A stretch of DNA of 64,000 nucleotides from Paraburkholderia youngii (GCF_013366925.1 NZ_JAALDK010000001.1:6694001-6758000), one strand, 5' to 3'. Counted from the first letter of the stretch, positions 1 to 11,145 are shown. Translations and numbers: made by a program. The notes: a model not told the origin generated them from the letters alone.

Positions 1-1361
1 ACGAACCGTGGTACGAACGCGCGACCAGCGCCGACTACGCGCAGACGCTGCTACAGCGAGGCGGTTTCTTTGCGATCGTAGGGCTTTATTTTGTTGCGGG
101 CGCAATTCTGAGCCTGCTGCCGTGCTCGTATCCGATGATTCCGATCCTGTCTGCGATCATCATCGGTGAGGGGGCGCGCGTCACGCGTGGGCGTGGTTTC
201 GCGCTGTCGGTCGCGTATGTAATCGGGATGGCGCTCGTCTACACGGTGCTGGGCGTCGCGGCGGCACTCGTCGGGCAGAGTCTCGGCGCATGGCTGCAGA
301 ATCCGTGGGTGCTGGGCGCGTTCGGCGGCCTTCTGACGATTTTCGCGCTGTTGCTGATCGCCGGTGTGGATCTCGAACTGCCGCCGCGCTGGCGCGATCG
401 CATGTCGAGCGTGTCAGCGGGACGCTCGGGCGGCAAATTTACCGCGGTCGCCGTGATGGGCGCGCTGTCGGCGCTGGTTGTCGGCGCGTGCATGACCGCA
501 CCGCTTTTTGCGGTGCTCGCGTTCATCGCGCACACCGGCAACGCCGTGCTCGGTGGCGCGGCGCTCTTCTCGATGGGTATCGGGCTCGGGCTGCCGCTGC
601 TAATTATTGGCCTCGGCGCGGGCACGCTGCTGCCGCGCGCGGGCAAGTGGATGGACAGCGTAAAAGTGTTTTTCGGCGTGGTTCTGCTCGCCGCGGCGCT
701 GTGGATCGTTTGGCCGGTGCTCGGCGGCCCGGCGACGATGCTGTTGAGTGCGCTCTGGCTGCTGATCGCGGCGGTCGCCCTCGGCCTGTTTTCCAGGTCG
801 GTCGCGGGCGGCTCGATATGGCACCGATTCGGGCGGGCGGTCGGAGTCGTGATGGCCGTCTGGGCGGCCGCGCTTCTAATTGGCCTCGCCGCGGGATCGT
901 CGGACCCGCTGCGCCCGCTGGCGGTGCTCGCGGCTCGCGCCGGCAATCAGGCGGGCATCGCGAAAGATGGCTCCAGCGCGGTCGCAACGGCGTCGCAAAG
1001 CGATTTGACGTTCGCACCGGTTCGTTCATCGGAGCAGCTTGACCAGGCCGTCAAAACGGCCGCACAGCCTGCCATGCTCGATTTTTACGCGGACTGGTGC
1101 GTGAGCTGCAGGGAAATGGAGAAATTCACCTTCAGCGACCCGCGCGTTCAGGCGAAGCTGAAGCAGATGAATCTGCTGCGCGCCGACGTCACTGCGAACA
1201 ATACCGACGATCAGGCGCTGCTCAAGCGCTTCAACCTGTTCGGGCCGCCGGGGATTATTTTCTTCGATCAGGAGGGCAAGGAAGTGCTGCGGGTGGTCGG
1301 CTACGAATCGGCGGATAAATTCCTGCGCACACTCGATCGGGCGAGTGCGTCGGGGGTGTAA
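1..1361 (+). CDS. dsbD: Thiol:disulfide interchange protein DsbD, 3' part (5' end outside window)
   Basis: DsbD carries electrons from cytoplasmic thioredoxin across the inner membrane to periplasmic thiol proteins, including those used in cytochrome c maturation. The frame is open from base 3, so the N-terminal periplasmic domain is cut off by the window edge. Visible are the membrane domain, with a conserved Cys in LLPCSYP (codon 123-125) and about eight hydrophobic segments, then a C-terminal thioredoxin-like domain with the motif WCVSC (Cys codons at 1098 and 1107). It lies upstream of hemB and close to the cytochrome c and ResB/CcsA genes, which fits a role in haem-protein assembly. A strong hairpin follows the stop codon. 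Confidence 0.95.
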   Translation, partial: EPWYERATSADYAQTLLQRGGFFAIVGLYFVAGAILSLLPCSYPMIPILSAIIIGEGARVTRGRGFALSVAYVIGMALVYTVLGVAAALVGQSLGAWLQNPWVLGAFGGLLTIFALLLIAGVDLELPPRWRDRMSSVSAGRSGGKFTAVAVMGALSALVVGACMTAPLFAVLAFIAHTGNAVLGGAALFSMGIGLGLPLLIIGLGAGTLLPRAGKWMDSVKVFFGVVLLAAALWIVWPVLGGPATMLLSALWLLIAAVALGLFSRSVAGGSIWHRFGRAVGVVMAVWAAALLIGLAAGSSDPLRPLAVLAARAGNQAGIAKDGSSAVATASQSDLTFAPVRSSEQLDQAVKTAAQPAMLDFYADWCVSCREMEKFTFSDPRVQAKLKQMNLLRADVTANNTDDQALLKRFNLFGPPGIIFFDQEGKEVLRVVGYESADKFLRTLDRASASGV

Positions 1362-1410
1362 TCGAACGCCGCGGGGTGTTGAAAGGCCGCTCCGGCGCAA
1401 ACGAGCAGCA

Positions 1411-1447
1411 AAAAAAGGAGGCGAACCCAAGGTTCGTCTCCTTTTTT
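1411..1447. terminator. Bidirectional Rho-independent terminator between dsbD and hemB
   Basis: An 11-bp stem (1417-1427 with 1431-1441, one G-U pair) closes a 3-nt loop. It is flanked by an A-run on the left and a T-run on the right, so it can end the converging dsbD and hemB transcripts. Confidence 0.85.
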
Positions 1448-1484
1448 GTTGTCTCGATAGTCGCGTGCTAAACCGCGCGTTGAT

Positions 1485-2682
<1,198 letters not shown>

Positions 2683-2769
2683 ATGGGTGGCGGGAAATGC
2701 GCTCTCATACGGGTATTCAAGGCATATCACGCGTCACACGGGCTGAGGGATTCCGGCATCGATAGTGAG

Positions 2770-3432
2770 TCAGCCCCCAGCCGGCTTTTCACCTGCTTCG
2801 TCCACCGCGCCGGGGATCAGCCAGCTCTCGATCAGCTCATGCGCTTCGTCGAGGCCCGTTCGCTTGAGCGCCGAAAAGAGTTGTGCGGTCAACTCGCCGC
2901 GATAGCCGGCGGCTCGATATTCGGCCAATCCCTTCTGCGCGGTGCGCAACGCGTTCGTGCTTTCCTGACGCGTCAATTTGTCGCATTTGGTGAGCAGCGT
3001 GTGGATCGGCTTGCCGGTCGGCGCGAACCACTCGATCATGCGTCGATCGAGCTCCGTCAGTGGGCGCCGCGAATCCATCATCAGGATCATGCCGCGCAGT
3101 TGCGAGCGCGATTGCAGGTACGTGGACAGCAACGCTTCCCAGTGAGCCTTCGCCGCTCCCGGCACCTCCGCATAACCGTAGCCCGGCAGGTCGACCAGAT
3201 AGCCGGCCGGTTCATCTGCCTTGCCAACCGAAAAATAATTGATGTGCTGCGTGCGGCCAGGCGTCTTACTCGCGAACGCAAGTCGCTTCTGATTGCAGAG
3301 CACGTTGATCGCCGTCGACTTGCCTGCGTTCGAGCGTCCTGCGAAAGCGATCTCGGGCTGCGCGGTGGCCGGCAGGTCACGCAGATGATTGACGGTGGTA
3401 TAGAAGCGGGATTCGTGGAGCAGGAAGGGCAT
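2770..3432 (-). CDS. engB: Ribosome-biogenesis GTPase YsxC/EngB
   Basis: EngB (YihA/YsxC) is a small TRAFAC-class GTPase needed for late assembly of the 50S ribosomal subunit. The 220-residue protein shows the G1 loop GRSNAGKST, a G2-region Thr in PGRTQ, G3 in DLPGYGYA and G4 as TKCDKL, in the correct order. The start at 3432 gives the usual N-terminus. It stands alone on the minus strand, divergent from the cytochrome gene, with an AT-rich spacer that could hold both promoters. Confidence 0.95.
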   Translation of the reverse strand: MPFLLHESRFYTTVNHLRDLPATAQPEIAFAGRSNAGKSTAINVLCNQKRLAFASKTPGRTQHINYFSVGKADEPAGYLVDLPGYGYAEVPGAAKAHWEALLSTYLQSRSQLRGMILMMDSRRPLTELDRRMIEWFAPTGKPIHTLLTKCDKLTRQESTNALRTAQKGLAEYRAAGYRGELTAQLFSALKRTGLDEAHELIESWLIPGAVDEAGEKPAGG

Positions 3433-3510
3433 GGTGGAAGCCAGATTGGAGACGCCGCGGAGCCCGCAGCGGGAACGGGGTCAAGCCCGACTGGCGTCTA
3501 AGCGATTAGC

Positions 3511-3530
3511 GAGTTATTGTACAATATGAT
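3511..3530. promoter_or_regulatory. AT-rich dyad in the divergent engB / cytochrome spacer
   Basis: The GC-rich DNA is interrupted by an AT-rich stretch with a perfect 10-bp palindrome ATTGTACAAT (3516-3525) overlapping TATGAT (3525-3530). It could be a -10 element or operator for either divergent gene; I find no convincing -35 box. Confidence 0.3.
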
Positions 3531-3652
3531 GGTTTACTGAAAACCTTGGGAGCCCGCCCCACGTGCCTTGGCAGCTCCTGGCGGTCACTCGGTCGCCGTC
3601 GTCGTACTTTGCAGAACCTCTAAAATCCCACAAGACGAGACAGGGTGTGCGA

Positions 3653-4306
3653 ATGAATCGACTGTGCAAGACTCTGATGGTGCTTCATGTAACGGCAGGT
3701 CTTTCAGGTTTGGCAATTCAGGCACGAGCAGCAGATCCGGCAAAGCCGGACATCAATCGGGGGCAGGCAATCGCGGTACAAGTGTGCGCGTCTTGTCACG
3801 GGGCAGACGGCAACAGTGCCGGCGGTGCATATCCGAAGCTGGCGGGCCAGCATCCTGAGTATCTCGTCAAGCAGCTCCGAGATTTCAAGACGCAACCGGG
3901 CGCCAAACAGGCCGCGCGCAATAATGCGATCATGGCAGGCATGGCCGCCGCGCTCTCCGATCAGGACATGATCAACGTTGCGGCTTACTTCTCGACGCAG
4001 ACGCCCAAGCCGGGCTATGCGCACAATAAGAACACGGTCGCGGTGGGGCAGCAGATCTATCGCGGTGGGATTGCCGACCGGGGCGTGCCCGCCTGCGCGG
4101 CCTGCCACGGCCCCACGGGACAGGGCATTCCGATCCAGTATCCGCGCCTGTCGGGACAGTGGGCCGAGTACTCGGTGACGCAGCTGACCGCGTTCACGCA
4201 AGGTCCGGGCGCTCGTAATAACAGCGACGCGATGCATGCGATAGCATCGCGTTTGTCGGACAACGAGATCAAGGCGGTTGCCGACTACATCGCGGGTCTG
4301 CATTAA
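3653..4306 (+). CDS. Di-haem cytochrome c (c4/c553 type)
   Basis: Periplasmic electron carrier of the cytochrome c4 family, 217 residues. A signal peptide (about residues 1-26, cleavage after QARA) precedes two cytochrome domains, each with a CxxCH haem site: CASCH at residues 45-49 and CAACH at 148-152. Distal methionine candidates follow each site. The start at 3653 gives a proper signal peptide; the frame is open upstream to 3563 but that stretch is not signal-like. Such cytochromes usually pass electrons to terminal oxidases. It sits immediately before the ResB/CcsA haem-attachment genes. Confidence 0.92.
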   Translation: MNRLCKTLMVLHVTAGLSGLAIQARAADPAKPDINRGQAIAVQVCASCHGADGNSAGGAYPKLAGQHPEYLVKQLRDFKTQPGAKQAARNNAIMAGMAAALSDQDMINVAAYFSTQTPKPGYAHNKNTVAVGQQIYRGGIADRGVPACAACHGPTGQGIPIQYPRLSGQWAEYSVTQLTAFTQGPGARNNSDAMHAIASRLSDNEIKAVADYIAGLH

Positions 4307-4360
4307 GCGGTTCGCCCGCGCGAATCCAACCGGCCCGGCGAGGCCGGTGAAAAACAAGAA

Positions 4361-4404
4361 AAGGGTGAGGGTGTCGTAGTTACGACAGCCCTTCACCCTT
4401 TTTT
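4361..4404 (+). terminator. Very stable hairpin with T-run, 20 nt before resB
   Basis: The arms 4361-4378 and 4381-4400 pair over about 18 bp with two single-base bulges, followed by a T-run. It ends the cytochrome transcript, yet the resB start codon is only 20 nt downstream, leaving no room for a separate resB promoter after it. Confidence 0.85.
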
Positions 4405-4424
4405 GCTGTTCAGTCGGAGTTTGA

Positions 4425-6635
4425 ATGAGCGTCACCACGTCGGGTCTGCAGTCGAAGTCGGGCAATCGCGTCATGCGCAGCACCATCGAGCTCCTGAGCT
4501 CGATGCGTTTCGCCATTGCGCTGCTCGTGATTCTGTCGATCGCCAGCATCATCGGTACCGTCCTCACGCAGGACGATCCGTATCCCAACTACGTCAACCA
4601 GTTCGGTCCGTTCTGGGCGGACATCTTCCGCGCGCTGAGCCTCTACACGGTGTACAGCTCGTGGTGGTTCATGCTGATTCTCGGCTTCCTGATGGTGTCG
4701 GTGTCGCTCTGCGTGATCCGCAATGCGCCGAAGATGCTCGCCGATGCGAAGAGCTGGAAGGACAAGGTTCGCGAAGGCAGCCTGCGTGCGTTCCATCACA
4801 AGGGCGAGTTCGCCGTGCACGGCACGCGCGCGCAGACCGCGGCAGTGCTCGCGAAACTGTCGGCGAAGCTCGGCTACAAGTTCGTCACGCGTGAGTCGGA
4901 CGGCGCGACGCTGATCGCCGCAAAGCGTGGCGCGCTGACGAAGTTCGGCTACATCTCCGCGCACCTCGCGATCGTCGTGATCTGCCTCGGCGGCCTGCTC
5001 GACAGCAATCTGCCGATCAAGCTGCAAATGTGGCTGTTCGACAAGTCGCCGATCAACTCGAACACCGTTATCAGCGAGATTTCGCCCGAGCATCGGCTGT
5101 CGCAGTCGAACCCGACGTTCCGCGGCTACGCGTGGGTGCCCGAGGGGCAGCACGTGTCGACCGCGATCCTGAATCAGCCCAACGGTTCACTGATTCAGGA
5201 CCTGCCGTTTTCGATCGAACTGAACAAGTTCATCGTCGATTACTACACGACCGGCATGCCGAAGCTGTTCGCGAGCGACATCGTCGTGGTCGATCACAGG
5301 ACCGGCGCGCGCGTGCCAGCGCGCGTCGAGGTCAACAAGCCGTTCGAATACGACGGCGTGTCGATTTATCAGTCGAGTTTCCAGGACGGCGGCTCGCAGA
5401 TGCTAATGACCGCCTTCCCGATGTCCGGCCCGAGCGCGAAGCCGGCGCCGTTTGGCGGCACGATCGGCGGCAGCGCGCCGTTGAGCTCGGCCACGCCGCT
5501 CGCCGACGGCCAGACCGTCGAATTCACCGACTTCCGCGCGATCAACGTCGAAAACATCTCCAACGCCAATGGCCAGAACGATGCGCGCGGGGTCGCTGCG
5601 CAGCACTCGCTGAAGGAAGCGTTCGACGAGCGTCTCGGCTCCGGCGCGAAATCCTCGAAGCCGTTCGACCTGCACAACGTCGGCCCGTCGGTGCAGTACA
5701 AGATTCGCGGCAAGGATGGACAGGCGCGCGAGTACAACAACTACATGCTGCCCGTCGACGTGAACGGCGAGAAGATGTTCCTCGCCGGCATGCGCCTGAA
5801 TCCCGACGATCCGTTCCGCTACCTGCGCATTCCCGCCGACAGCGGCGGCACGCTCAAGGAATGGATGAACCTGCGCGCCACGCTCGAAGACCCGAGCCAA
5901 CGCGCCATCGCCGCTCATCAGTTTGCGCAGCGCTCGGTGCCGGGCCCGAATGCGGAGCTGCAGCAACATCTGGAGGAAAGCGCGTTGCGCGTGCTGACCC
6001 TTTTTGCGGGCGCCGACGCCAGCATGAAGATGCCGAACGGCGAAACGCTCGGCGGCTTCCAGGCAGTCGCTGGGTTTATCGACCGCTCGGTACCGAAAGG
6101 CGAGCAGGAAAAGGCCGCGGGCCTGCTGCTTCGGATGCTCGAAGGCGTCGCGTGGGACTTGTGGCAACTGTCGCGCCAGCGGCTCGGCGAGCCCGCCGCG
6201 CCGGCCAATGCGGACACGAGCCGCTTCATTCAGAGCTCGCTTAATGCGATATCCGACAGCTTTCTGTATGGATCACCGGTCTATTTGCAGCTTGACTCAT
6301 TCAAGCAGGTGCAAGCTTCGGTATTTCAGTTGACGCGCGCGCCCGGCAAAAAAGTCGTGTATCTTGGCAGCCTGCTTCTCGTATTGGGCATCTTCTCGAT
6401 GTTCTACGTCCGCGAACGGCGTCTGTGGTTCTGGCTCAAGGATACGGACCACGGCACGAACGTCGTGATGGCGATGTCGAGCGCGCGTAAGACGCTAGAC
6501 TTCGAGAAGGAGTTCGTCCGGACGCGCGACGCCGTGAGCGCCGCACTGGGCGCGAAACTCATCGAAGCAGCCGATGCCCGTCCGGCCGCTCAGGCCGCCG
6601 CCTCGTCGGCAAGTTCACAGGATTCGACCCGGTAA
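4425..6635 (+). CDS. resB: Cytochrome c biogenesis protein ResB (Ccs1)
   Basis: ResB/Ccs1 forms with CcsA the system II synthase that delivers haem and ligates it to apocytochromes at the outer face of the inner membrane. The 736-residue protein has N-terminal membrane segments (about residues 26-46, 76-96 and 175-190), a large periplasmic domain, and a last segment near residue 645 before a cytoplasmic tail rich in Ala. A GGAG ribosome-binding site lies 5 nt before the ATG. It is followed after 4 nt by ccsA, so the pair is one operon. Confidence 0.93.
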   Translation: MSVTTSGLQSKSGNRVMRSTIELLSSMRFAIALLVILSIASIIGTVLTQDDPYPNYVNQFGPFWADIFRALSLYTVYSSWWFMLILGFLMVSVSLCVIRNAPKMLADAKSWKDKVREGSLRAFHHKGEFAVHGTRAQTAAVLAKLSAKLGYKFVTRESDGATLIAAKRGALTKFGYISAHLAIVVICLGGLLDSNLPIKLQMWLFDKSPINSNTVISEISPEHRLSQSNPTFRGYAWVPEGQHVSTAILNQPNGSLIQDLPFSIELNKFIVDYYTTGMPKLFASDIVVVDHRTGARVPARVEVNKPFEYDGVSIYQSSFQDGGSQMLMTAFPMSGPSAKPAPFGGTIGGSAPLSSATPLADGQTVEFTDFRAINVENISNANGQNDARGVAAQHSLKEAFDERLGSGAKSSKPFDLHNVGPSVQYKIRGKDGQAREYNNYMLPVDVNGEKMFLAGMRLNPDDPFRYLRIPADSGGTLKEWMNLRATLEDPSQRAIAAHQFAQRSVPGPNAELQQHLEESALRVLTLFAGADASMKMPNGETLGGFQAVAGFIDRSVPKGEQEKAAGLLLRMLEGVAWDLWQLSRQRLGEPAAPANADTSRFIQSSLNAISDSFLYGSPVYLQLDSFKQVQASVFQLTRAPGKKVVYLGSLLLVLGIFSMFYVRERRLWFWLKDTDHGTNVVMAMSSARKTLDFEKEFVRTRDAVSAALGAKLIEAADARPAAQAAASSASSQDSTR

Positions 6636-6639
6636 GATC

Positions 6640-7848
6640 ATGGACTTGACTCAGGTTTCCTCCTCTTCTTCTGCTTCACGCGCCGACAAGGCGTTTGCGA
6701 GCAGCACGCCCGAACTCCAGCAATTCGACGAACGGCCGTTCCTGAAACGCCAGGGTATCTTTGACTGGCTGTTCGCGCTGGCGCTGGTCGGGGGCGCCGG
6801 CTTTGCGCTGTCGCGCTACTACCCGTTCATGAACTACTACGACAAACTGGTGCTGGTGTGCTCAGTGCCGGTTTTCGTGGTGCTCGGCTGGCGCTGGAAG
6901 CCGGTGCGTCCGCTGATGGTGGCAATCGCCGCTCTTTCGCTGCTTGCGATCCAGATCTACCAAGGCGATCTGAGCCGTGCCGACAACGCGTTCTTCCTCA
7001 AGTATTTCCTCTCCAGCCAGTCCGCGATCCTGTGGATGAGCGCGCTGTTCGTCTTCGCAACCGTGTTCTACTGGATCGCGCTGCTGTCACGCTCGCCGAC
7101 AGGCGCCGCGATCGGCTCGAAGATGACGTGGGTGGCGGTGCTGATGGGTTTCGTCGGCATGATGGTGCGCTGGTACGAGTCGTACCTGATCGGCTCGGAC
7201 GTCGGCCATATTCCGATTTCGAATCTGTATGAAGTGTTCGTGCTGTTCAGCCTGATCACCGCGCTTTTCTATCTGTACTACGAGCAGCACTACAACACGC
7301 GCGCGCTCGGCGCGTTTGTGCTGCTCGTGATCAGCGCGGCCGTCGGCTTCCTGATGTGGTACTCGGTCTCGCGCGATGCGCAGCAGATCCAGCCGCTCGT
7401 GCCGGCGCTGCAAAGCTGGTGGATGAAGATTCACGTGCCGGCGAACTTCATCGGCTATGGCAGCTTCGCGCTGTCGGCGATGGTCGGCGTCGCCTATCTG
7501 GCGAAGGAACGCGGCGTCCTTGCGGATCGTCTGCCGGCGCTCGACGTGCTCGACGACGTGATGTACAAGTCGATCGCGGTCGGCTTCGCGTTCTTCACGA
7601 TCGCGACGATTCTCGGCGCGCTGTGGGCCGCCGAAGCGTGGGGCGGCTACTGGAGCTGGGACCCGAAGGAGACGTGGGCGCTGATCGTCTGGCTGAACTA
7701 CGCGGCCTGGCTGCACATGCGTCTGATGAAGGGCTTGCGCGGCGCTATCGCCGCATGGTGGGCGCTGACGGGCCTGCTGGTCACGAGCTTCGCGTTCCTC
7801 GGCGTGAACATGTTCCTGTCGGGCTTGCATAGCTACGGCAAGCTGTAA
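6640..7848 (+). CDS. ccsA: Cytochrome c biogenesis protein CcsA/CcsB (ResC)
   Basis: Polytopic haem-handling partner of ResB in system II cytochrome c maturation; 402 residues with about eight membrane segments. The tryptophan-rich haem-binding signature is clear near the C-terminus (GGYWSWDPKETWALI), and conserved histidines are present in flanking loops. The ATG at 6640 is 4 nt after the resB stop; the frame is also open further upstream inside resB, but this start gives the usual N-terminus. A terminator follows. Confidence 0.95.
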   Translation: MDLTQVSSSSSASRADKAFASSTPELQQFDERPFLKRQGIFDWLFALALVGGAGFALSRYYPFMNYYDKLVLVCSVPVFVVLGWRWKPVRPLMVAIAALSLLAIQIYQGDLSRADNAFFLKYFLSSQSAILWMSALFVFATVFYWIALLSRSPTGAAIGSKMTWVAVLMGFVGMMVRWYESYLIGSDVGHIPISNLYEVFVLFSLITALFYLYYEQHYNTRALGAFVLLVISAAVGFLMWYSVSRDAQQIQPLVPALQSWWMKIHVPANFIGYGSFALSAMVGVAYLAKERGVLADRLPALDVLDDVMYKSIAVGFAFFTIATILGALWAAEAWGGYWSWDPKETWALIVWLNYAAWLHMRLMKGLRGAIAAWWALTGLLVTSFAFLGVNMFLSGLHSYGKL

Positions 7849-7873
7849 GATCCGCCGCGCTGAACCGACTAAG

Positions 7874-7906
7874 AACCGCCGTGTGCTTTTGCACCGGCGG
7901 TTTTTT
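7874..7906 (+). terminator. Rho-independent terminator after ccsA
   Basis: GC-rich stem (accgccg... with ...cggcggt, about 11 bp, TTTT loop) followed by six T; ends the resB-ccsA transcript. Confidence 0.85.
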
Positions 7907-8054
7907 CATGGTGGACGGAATATTCGTCGCGCCCCGGTGTTCACCAATCAAGCAGCTGAGCAGGTACCCGTGGATGACAGGCGCCCCCAAACGGGCGATC
8001 ATCAATATGGCACCGCAACGCGCATGACGCGGCGGGCCGGCAAGGAGCAGCACG

Positions 8055-9050
8055 ATGTGGATCAAGCGAAGCGATAGGATTCAACTTACCGGCGATGACA
8101 TCGCGCGCAGCGAAATCGCGCCGCGGCACGTGTTCGAGAACCGCCGACGCATCCTGCAGGCAGCGGGCGCGATGGCGTTCGGCAGCCTGATCGGCGTGAG
8201 CGGCGAGGCGCTCGCGACATACTCGTCGCCCGATCCGAAGGCGCAGAAGCTCGCGGCGAAAACCAACACCAGGTTCGTCGCGCTCGACAAGATCACGCCG
8301 TACAAGGACATCACCACCTACAACAATTTCTACGAGTTCGGCACCGATAAATCCGACCCCTCGCAGCGCGCGGGCACGTTGCGGCCGCATCCGTGGAAGG
8401 TGAGCGTAGAGGGTGAGATCAAGAATCCGAAGGTCTATGACATCGACGACCTGCTGAAGCTCGCGCCGCTCGAGGAACGTGTGTACCGGCATCGCTGCGT
8501 CGAAGGCTGGTCGATCGTGGTGCCGTGGATCGGCGTCTCGCTTTCTGAGTTAATTAAACGCGTCGAGCCGACCGGCAATGCGAAGTACGTGCAATTCATC
8601 ACGCTCGCCGATCCGTCGCAGATGCCCGGGTTGTCGCAGGCCATACTCGAGTGGCCGTACTCGGAAGGCCTGCGGATGGACGAAGCGATGCATCCACTGA
8701 CGCTGCTGACGATGGGCCTCTACGGCCAGGTGCTGCCGAATCAGAACGGCGCGCCGGTGCGCGTGGTGGTGCCGTGGAAGTACGGCTTCAAGAGCGCGAA
8801 GTCGCTCGTGAAAATCCGTTTCGTCGAGAAGCAGCCGCCGACCAGCTGGAACACGTACGCATCGAACGAATATGGGTTTTATTCGAATGTGAATCCGAAT
8901 GTCGATCATCCGCGCTGGAGCCAGGCTACGGAACGGCGTATCGGCGAAGACGGCTTTTTTACGCCGAAGCGCAAGACACTGATGTTCAACGGTTACGGCG
9001 ATCAGGTCGCATCGCTCTATCAAGGCATGGACCTGAAGAAGAACTTCTAA
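8055..9050 (+). CDS. msrP: Protein-methionine-sulfoxide reductase catalytic subunit MsrP (YedY)
   Basis: Periplasmic molybdenum-cofactor enzyme that repairs oxidised methionine in envelope proteins, taking electrons from MsrQ. The 331-residue protein starts with a Tat signal (three Arg at residues 30-32, then a hydrophobic stretch) and contains the cysteine that ligates molybdenum in RHRCVEGW (Cys148). An AAGGAG ribosome-binding site at 8042-8047 fixes the start. It precedes msrQ by 10 nt. Export would need the TatABC proteins also encoded in this window. Confidence 0.95.
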   Translation: MWIKRSDRIQLTGDDIARSEIAPRHVFENRRRILQAAGAMAFGSLIGVSGEALATYSSPDPKAQKLAAKTNTRFVALDKITPYKDITTYNNFYEFGTDKSDPSQRAGTLRPHPWKVSVEGEIKNPKVYDIDDLLKLAPLEERVYRHRCVEGWSIVVPWIGVSLSELIKRVEPTGNAKYVQFITLADPSQMPGLSQAILEWPYSEGLRMDEAMHPLTLLTMGLYGQVLPNQNGAPVRVVVPWKYGFKSAKSLVKIRFVEKQPPTSWNTYASNEYGFYSNVNPNVDHPRWSQATERRIGEDGFFTPKRKTLMFNGYGDQVASLYQGMDLKKNF

Positions 9051-9060
9051 GGCGAGCGCG

Positions 9061-9762
9061 ATGGCAACCGACACGCAAACTGTCACCCGCAGCGAGCCTG
9101 CGACACGGCGCACGGCGCCGATCTCGGCGGCCAAGCCGCGGGCCGCGGGCGGCGCGCGCTGGGTCGTATCGGCGAAAGTCGCGGTCTTCGTCGCGGCGCT
9201 CTATCCGCTCGCACGCCTCGTGCTGTTTGGCCTGACCGACCGGCTCGGTTCGAATCCGATCGAATTCATCACCCGCTCGACGGGCCTGTGGACGCTCGTG
9301 TTCCTGTGCATCACGCTAGCGGTGACGCCGCTGCGCCGTCTGACCGGCGTCGCCGCGCTCGTGCGTTTCCGTCGGATGCTCGGACTCTATACATTCTTCT
9401 ATGCGACGCTGCATTTCACCACGTACCTGTGGTTCGACAAGTGGTTCGATGTGGCGGAGATACTGAAGGACATCGGCAAGCGGCCCTTCATCACGGTGGG
9501 CTTCGCCGCGTTCGTGCTGCTGATCGCGCTTGCGGTCACGTCGCCGCGCGCGATGGTGCGCAAGCTCGGACGTCGCTGGCAGACGCTGCATCGTGCGATC
9601 TACGTGATCGGCGCGCTCGCTATCCTGCATTTCTGGTGGATGAAGGCGGGCAAGCACGATCTGCTGCTGCCGAAGATTTACGGCGCGGTGATGATCGCGC
9701 TGCTGGGATGGCGGCTGGTGGTGTGGATACGTGAGCGAAGGATGACAACGCGCCGACGGTGA
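9061..9762 (+). CDS. msrQ: Haem-binding membrane subunit MsrQ (YedZ)
   Basis: Integral membrane haem b protein of the ferric-reductase-like family that feeds quinone-pool electrons to MsrP. It has 233 residues and about six membrane segments. Conserved histidines stand in FFYATLHFTTY and in the LHRAIYVIGALAILHF region, as expected for haem ligands. The N-terminal ~35 residues are Arg/Ala-rich and probably cytoplasmic. It shares an operon with msrP and a terminator follows. Confidence 0.93.
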   Translation: MATDTQTVTRSEPATRRTAPISAAKPRAAGGARWVVSAKVAVFVAALYPLARLVLFGLTDRLGSNPIEFITRSTGLWTLVFLCITLAVTPLRRLTGVAALVRFRRMLGLYTFFYATLHFTTYLWFDKWFDVAEILKDIGKRPFITVGFAAFVLLIALAVTSPRAMVRKLGRRWQTLHRAIYVIGALAILHFWWMKAGKHDLLLPKIYGAVMIALLGWRLVVWIRERRMTTRRR

Positions 9763-9800
9763 TTGCGCGAACCTTTCGCGTCACGCACGTTGCTGCAAAG

Positions 9801-9836
9801 AAAAATGGCGATGCCGAGGAGGCATCGCCATTTTTT
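9801..9836. terminator. Bidirectional terminator between msrQ and lysA
   Basis: A perfect stem of about 15 bp (aaaaatggcgatgcc with its complement, loop GAGGA) has an A-run before and a T-run after it, so it serves both converging genes. Confidence 0.9.
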
Positions 9837-9882
9837 GTTGCTGCGCTTCATTTACCGTTGGCTCTGCAGCCAGCCCCGACGT

Positions 9883-11145
9883 TTACGCCGGCAGAATCGT
9901 TTCGCCCGCAAACAGCTGGCTGATCTCTTCGCGCGCCCGAACTACGTGCGCTTGTGTACCATCCACCATCACTTCGGCGGCGCGCGCACGGGTGTTGTAG
10001 TTCGAGCTCATCACGAAGCCATACGCGCCGGCCGAACGGATCGCGAGCAGATCGCCGGGCTCGACCGCGAGCAGCCGTTCGCGGCCGAGCCAGTCGCCGC
10101 TTTCGCAGACCGGGCCGACCACGTCATAGACGTGCGCAGGGACGTCGCGCTTCACGACCGGCTCGATTGCGTGATACGCGTCGTACATCGCGGGGCGTGC
10201 GAGATCGGTCATCGCCGCGTCGACGATCGCGAAGTTCTTGTCCTCGCCCGGCTTCAGAAACTCGAGGCGCGTGAGCAGCACGCCCGCGTTGCCGACCAGC
10301 GAGCGGCCAGGTTCGAAATAGACTTCGCGGTGACCGTGGCCGCGCGCTTCGATGCGATCGAGCACCGTGCGCACGAACTCGCCGATTTCCGGCGGCGTTT
10401 CGTCGTCGTATGTGATGCCGAGGCCGCCGCCGACGTCGATATGGCGAATCGTCACGCCGTCCTGCTCGATTTGCTCCACGAGCTCCAGCACTTTGTCGAT
10501 TGCGTCGAGGTAAGGCGCGACTTCGGTGATTTGCGAGCCGATATGGCAGTCGATGCCGACCACCTCGAGATTCGCCATCGCCGCGGCCGCCTGATAAGTG
10601 GCACGTGCATCCTCGAACGCGACGCCGAACTTGTTCGTCTTCAGGCCGGTGGAAATGTACGGATGCGTTTTCGCGTCGACGTCGGGATTCACGCGCAGCG
10701 ACACCGGCGCCTTCTTGCCCATCTCGCCCGCCACCGCGTTGAGTCGATCGAGCTCGGGAATCGATTCGACGTTGAAGCATTTGACGCCCGCCGCGAGCGC
10801 GTCGCGCATTTCGCTCGCCTGCTTGCCGACGCCCGAAAACACGGTGTTTTCCGCTTTGCCGCCGGCCGCGAGCACGCGCGCGAGTTCGCCGCCCGACACG
10901 ATGTCGAAGCCCGCGCCGAGGCGCGCGAATACGTTCAGCACCGCCAGATTGCTATTGGCCTTGACGGCCACGTGCACGCTCGCGCGACGCCCGGCGCAGG
11001 CGCCCGCATAGGCGTTCCACGCCGCGGTGAGCGCGGCGCGCGAATAGACGTACAGCGGCGTGCCGAACTGCTCGGCGAGGGAAACGGCGGACACGCCTTC
11101 GGCGTGCAATACGCCGTCGACGTAGTCAAATGCGGATCGAGTCAT
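9883..11145 (-). CDS. lysA: Diaminopimelate decarboxylase
   Basis: Last step of lysine synthesis: PLP-dependent decarboxylation of meso-diaminopimelate. The 420-residue fold-type III enzyme has the PLP lysine in VAVKANSN (Lys62), the HIGSQ segment, the glycine-rich phosphate site GGGLG, and the substrate-site cysteine in CESGDWLG near the C-terminus. The usual length supports the start at 11145. It lies 9 nt downstream of lptM on the same strand. Confidence 0.96.
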   Translation of the reverse strand: MTRSAFDYVDGVLHAEGVSAVSLAEQFGTPLYVYSRAALTAAWNAYAGACAGRRASVHVAVKANSNLAVLNVFARLGAGFDIVSGGELARVLAAGGKAENTVFSGVGKQASEMRDALAAGVKCFNVESIPELDRLNAVAGEMGKKAPVSLRVNPDVDAKTHPYISTGLKTNKFGVAFEDARATYQAAAAMANLEVVGIDCHIGSQITEVAPYLDAIDKVLELVEQIEQDGVTIRHIDVGGGLGITYDDETPPEIGEFVRTVLDRIEARGHGHREVYFEPGRSLVGNAGVLLTRLEFLKPGEDKNFAIVDAAMTDLARPAMYDAYHAIEPVVKRDVPAHVYDVVGPVCESGDWLGRERLLAVEPGDLLAIRSAGAYGFVMSSNYNTRARAAEVMVDGTQAHVVRAREEISQLFAGETILPA

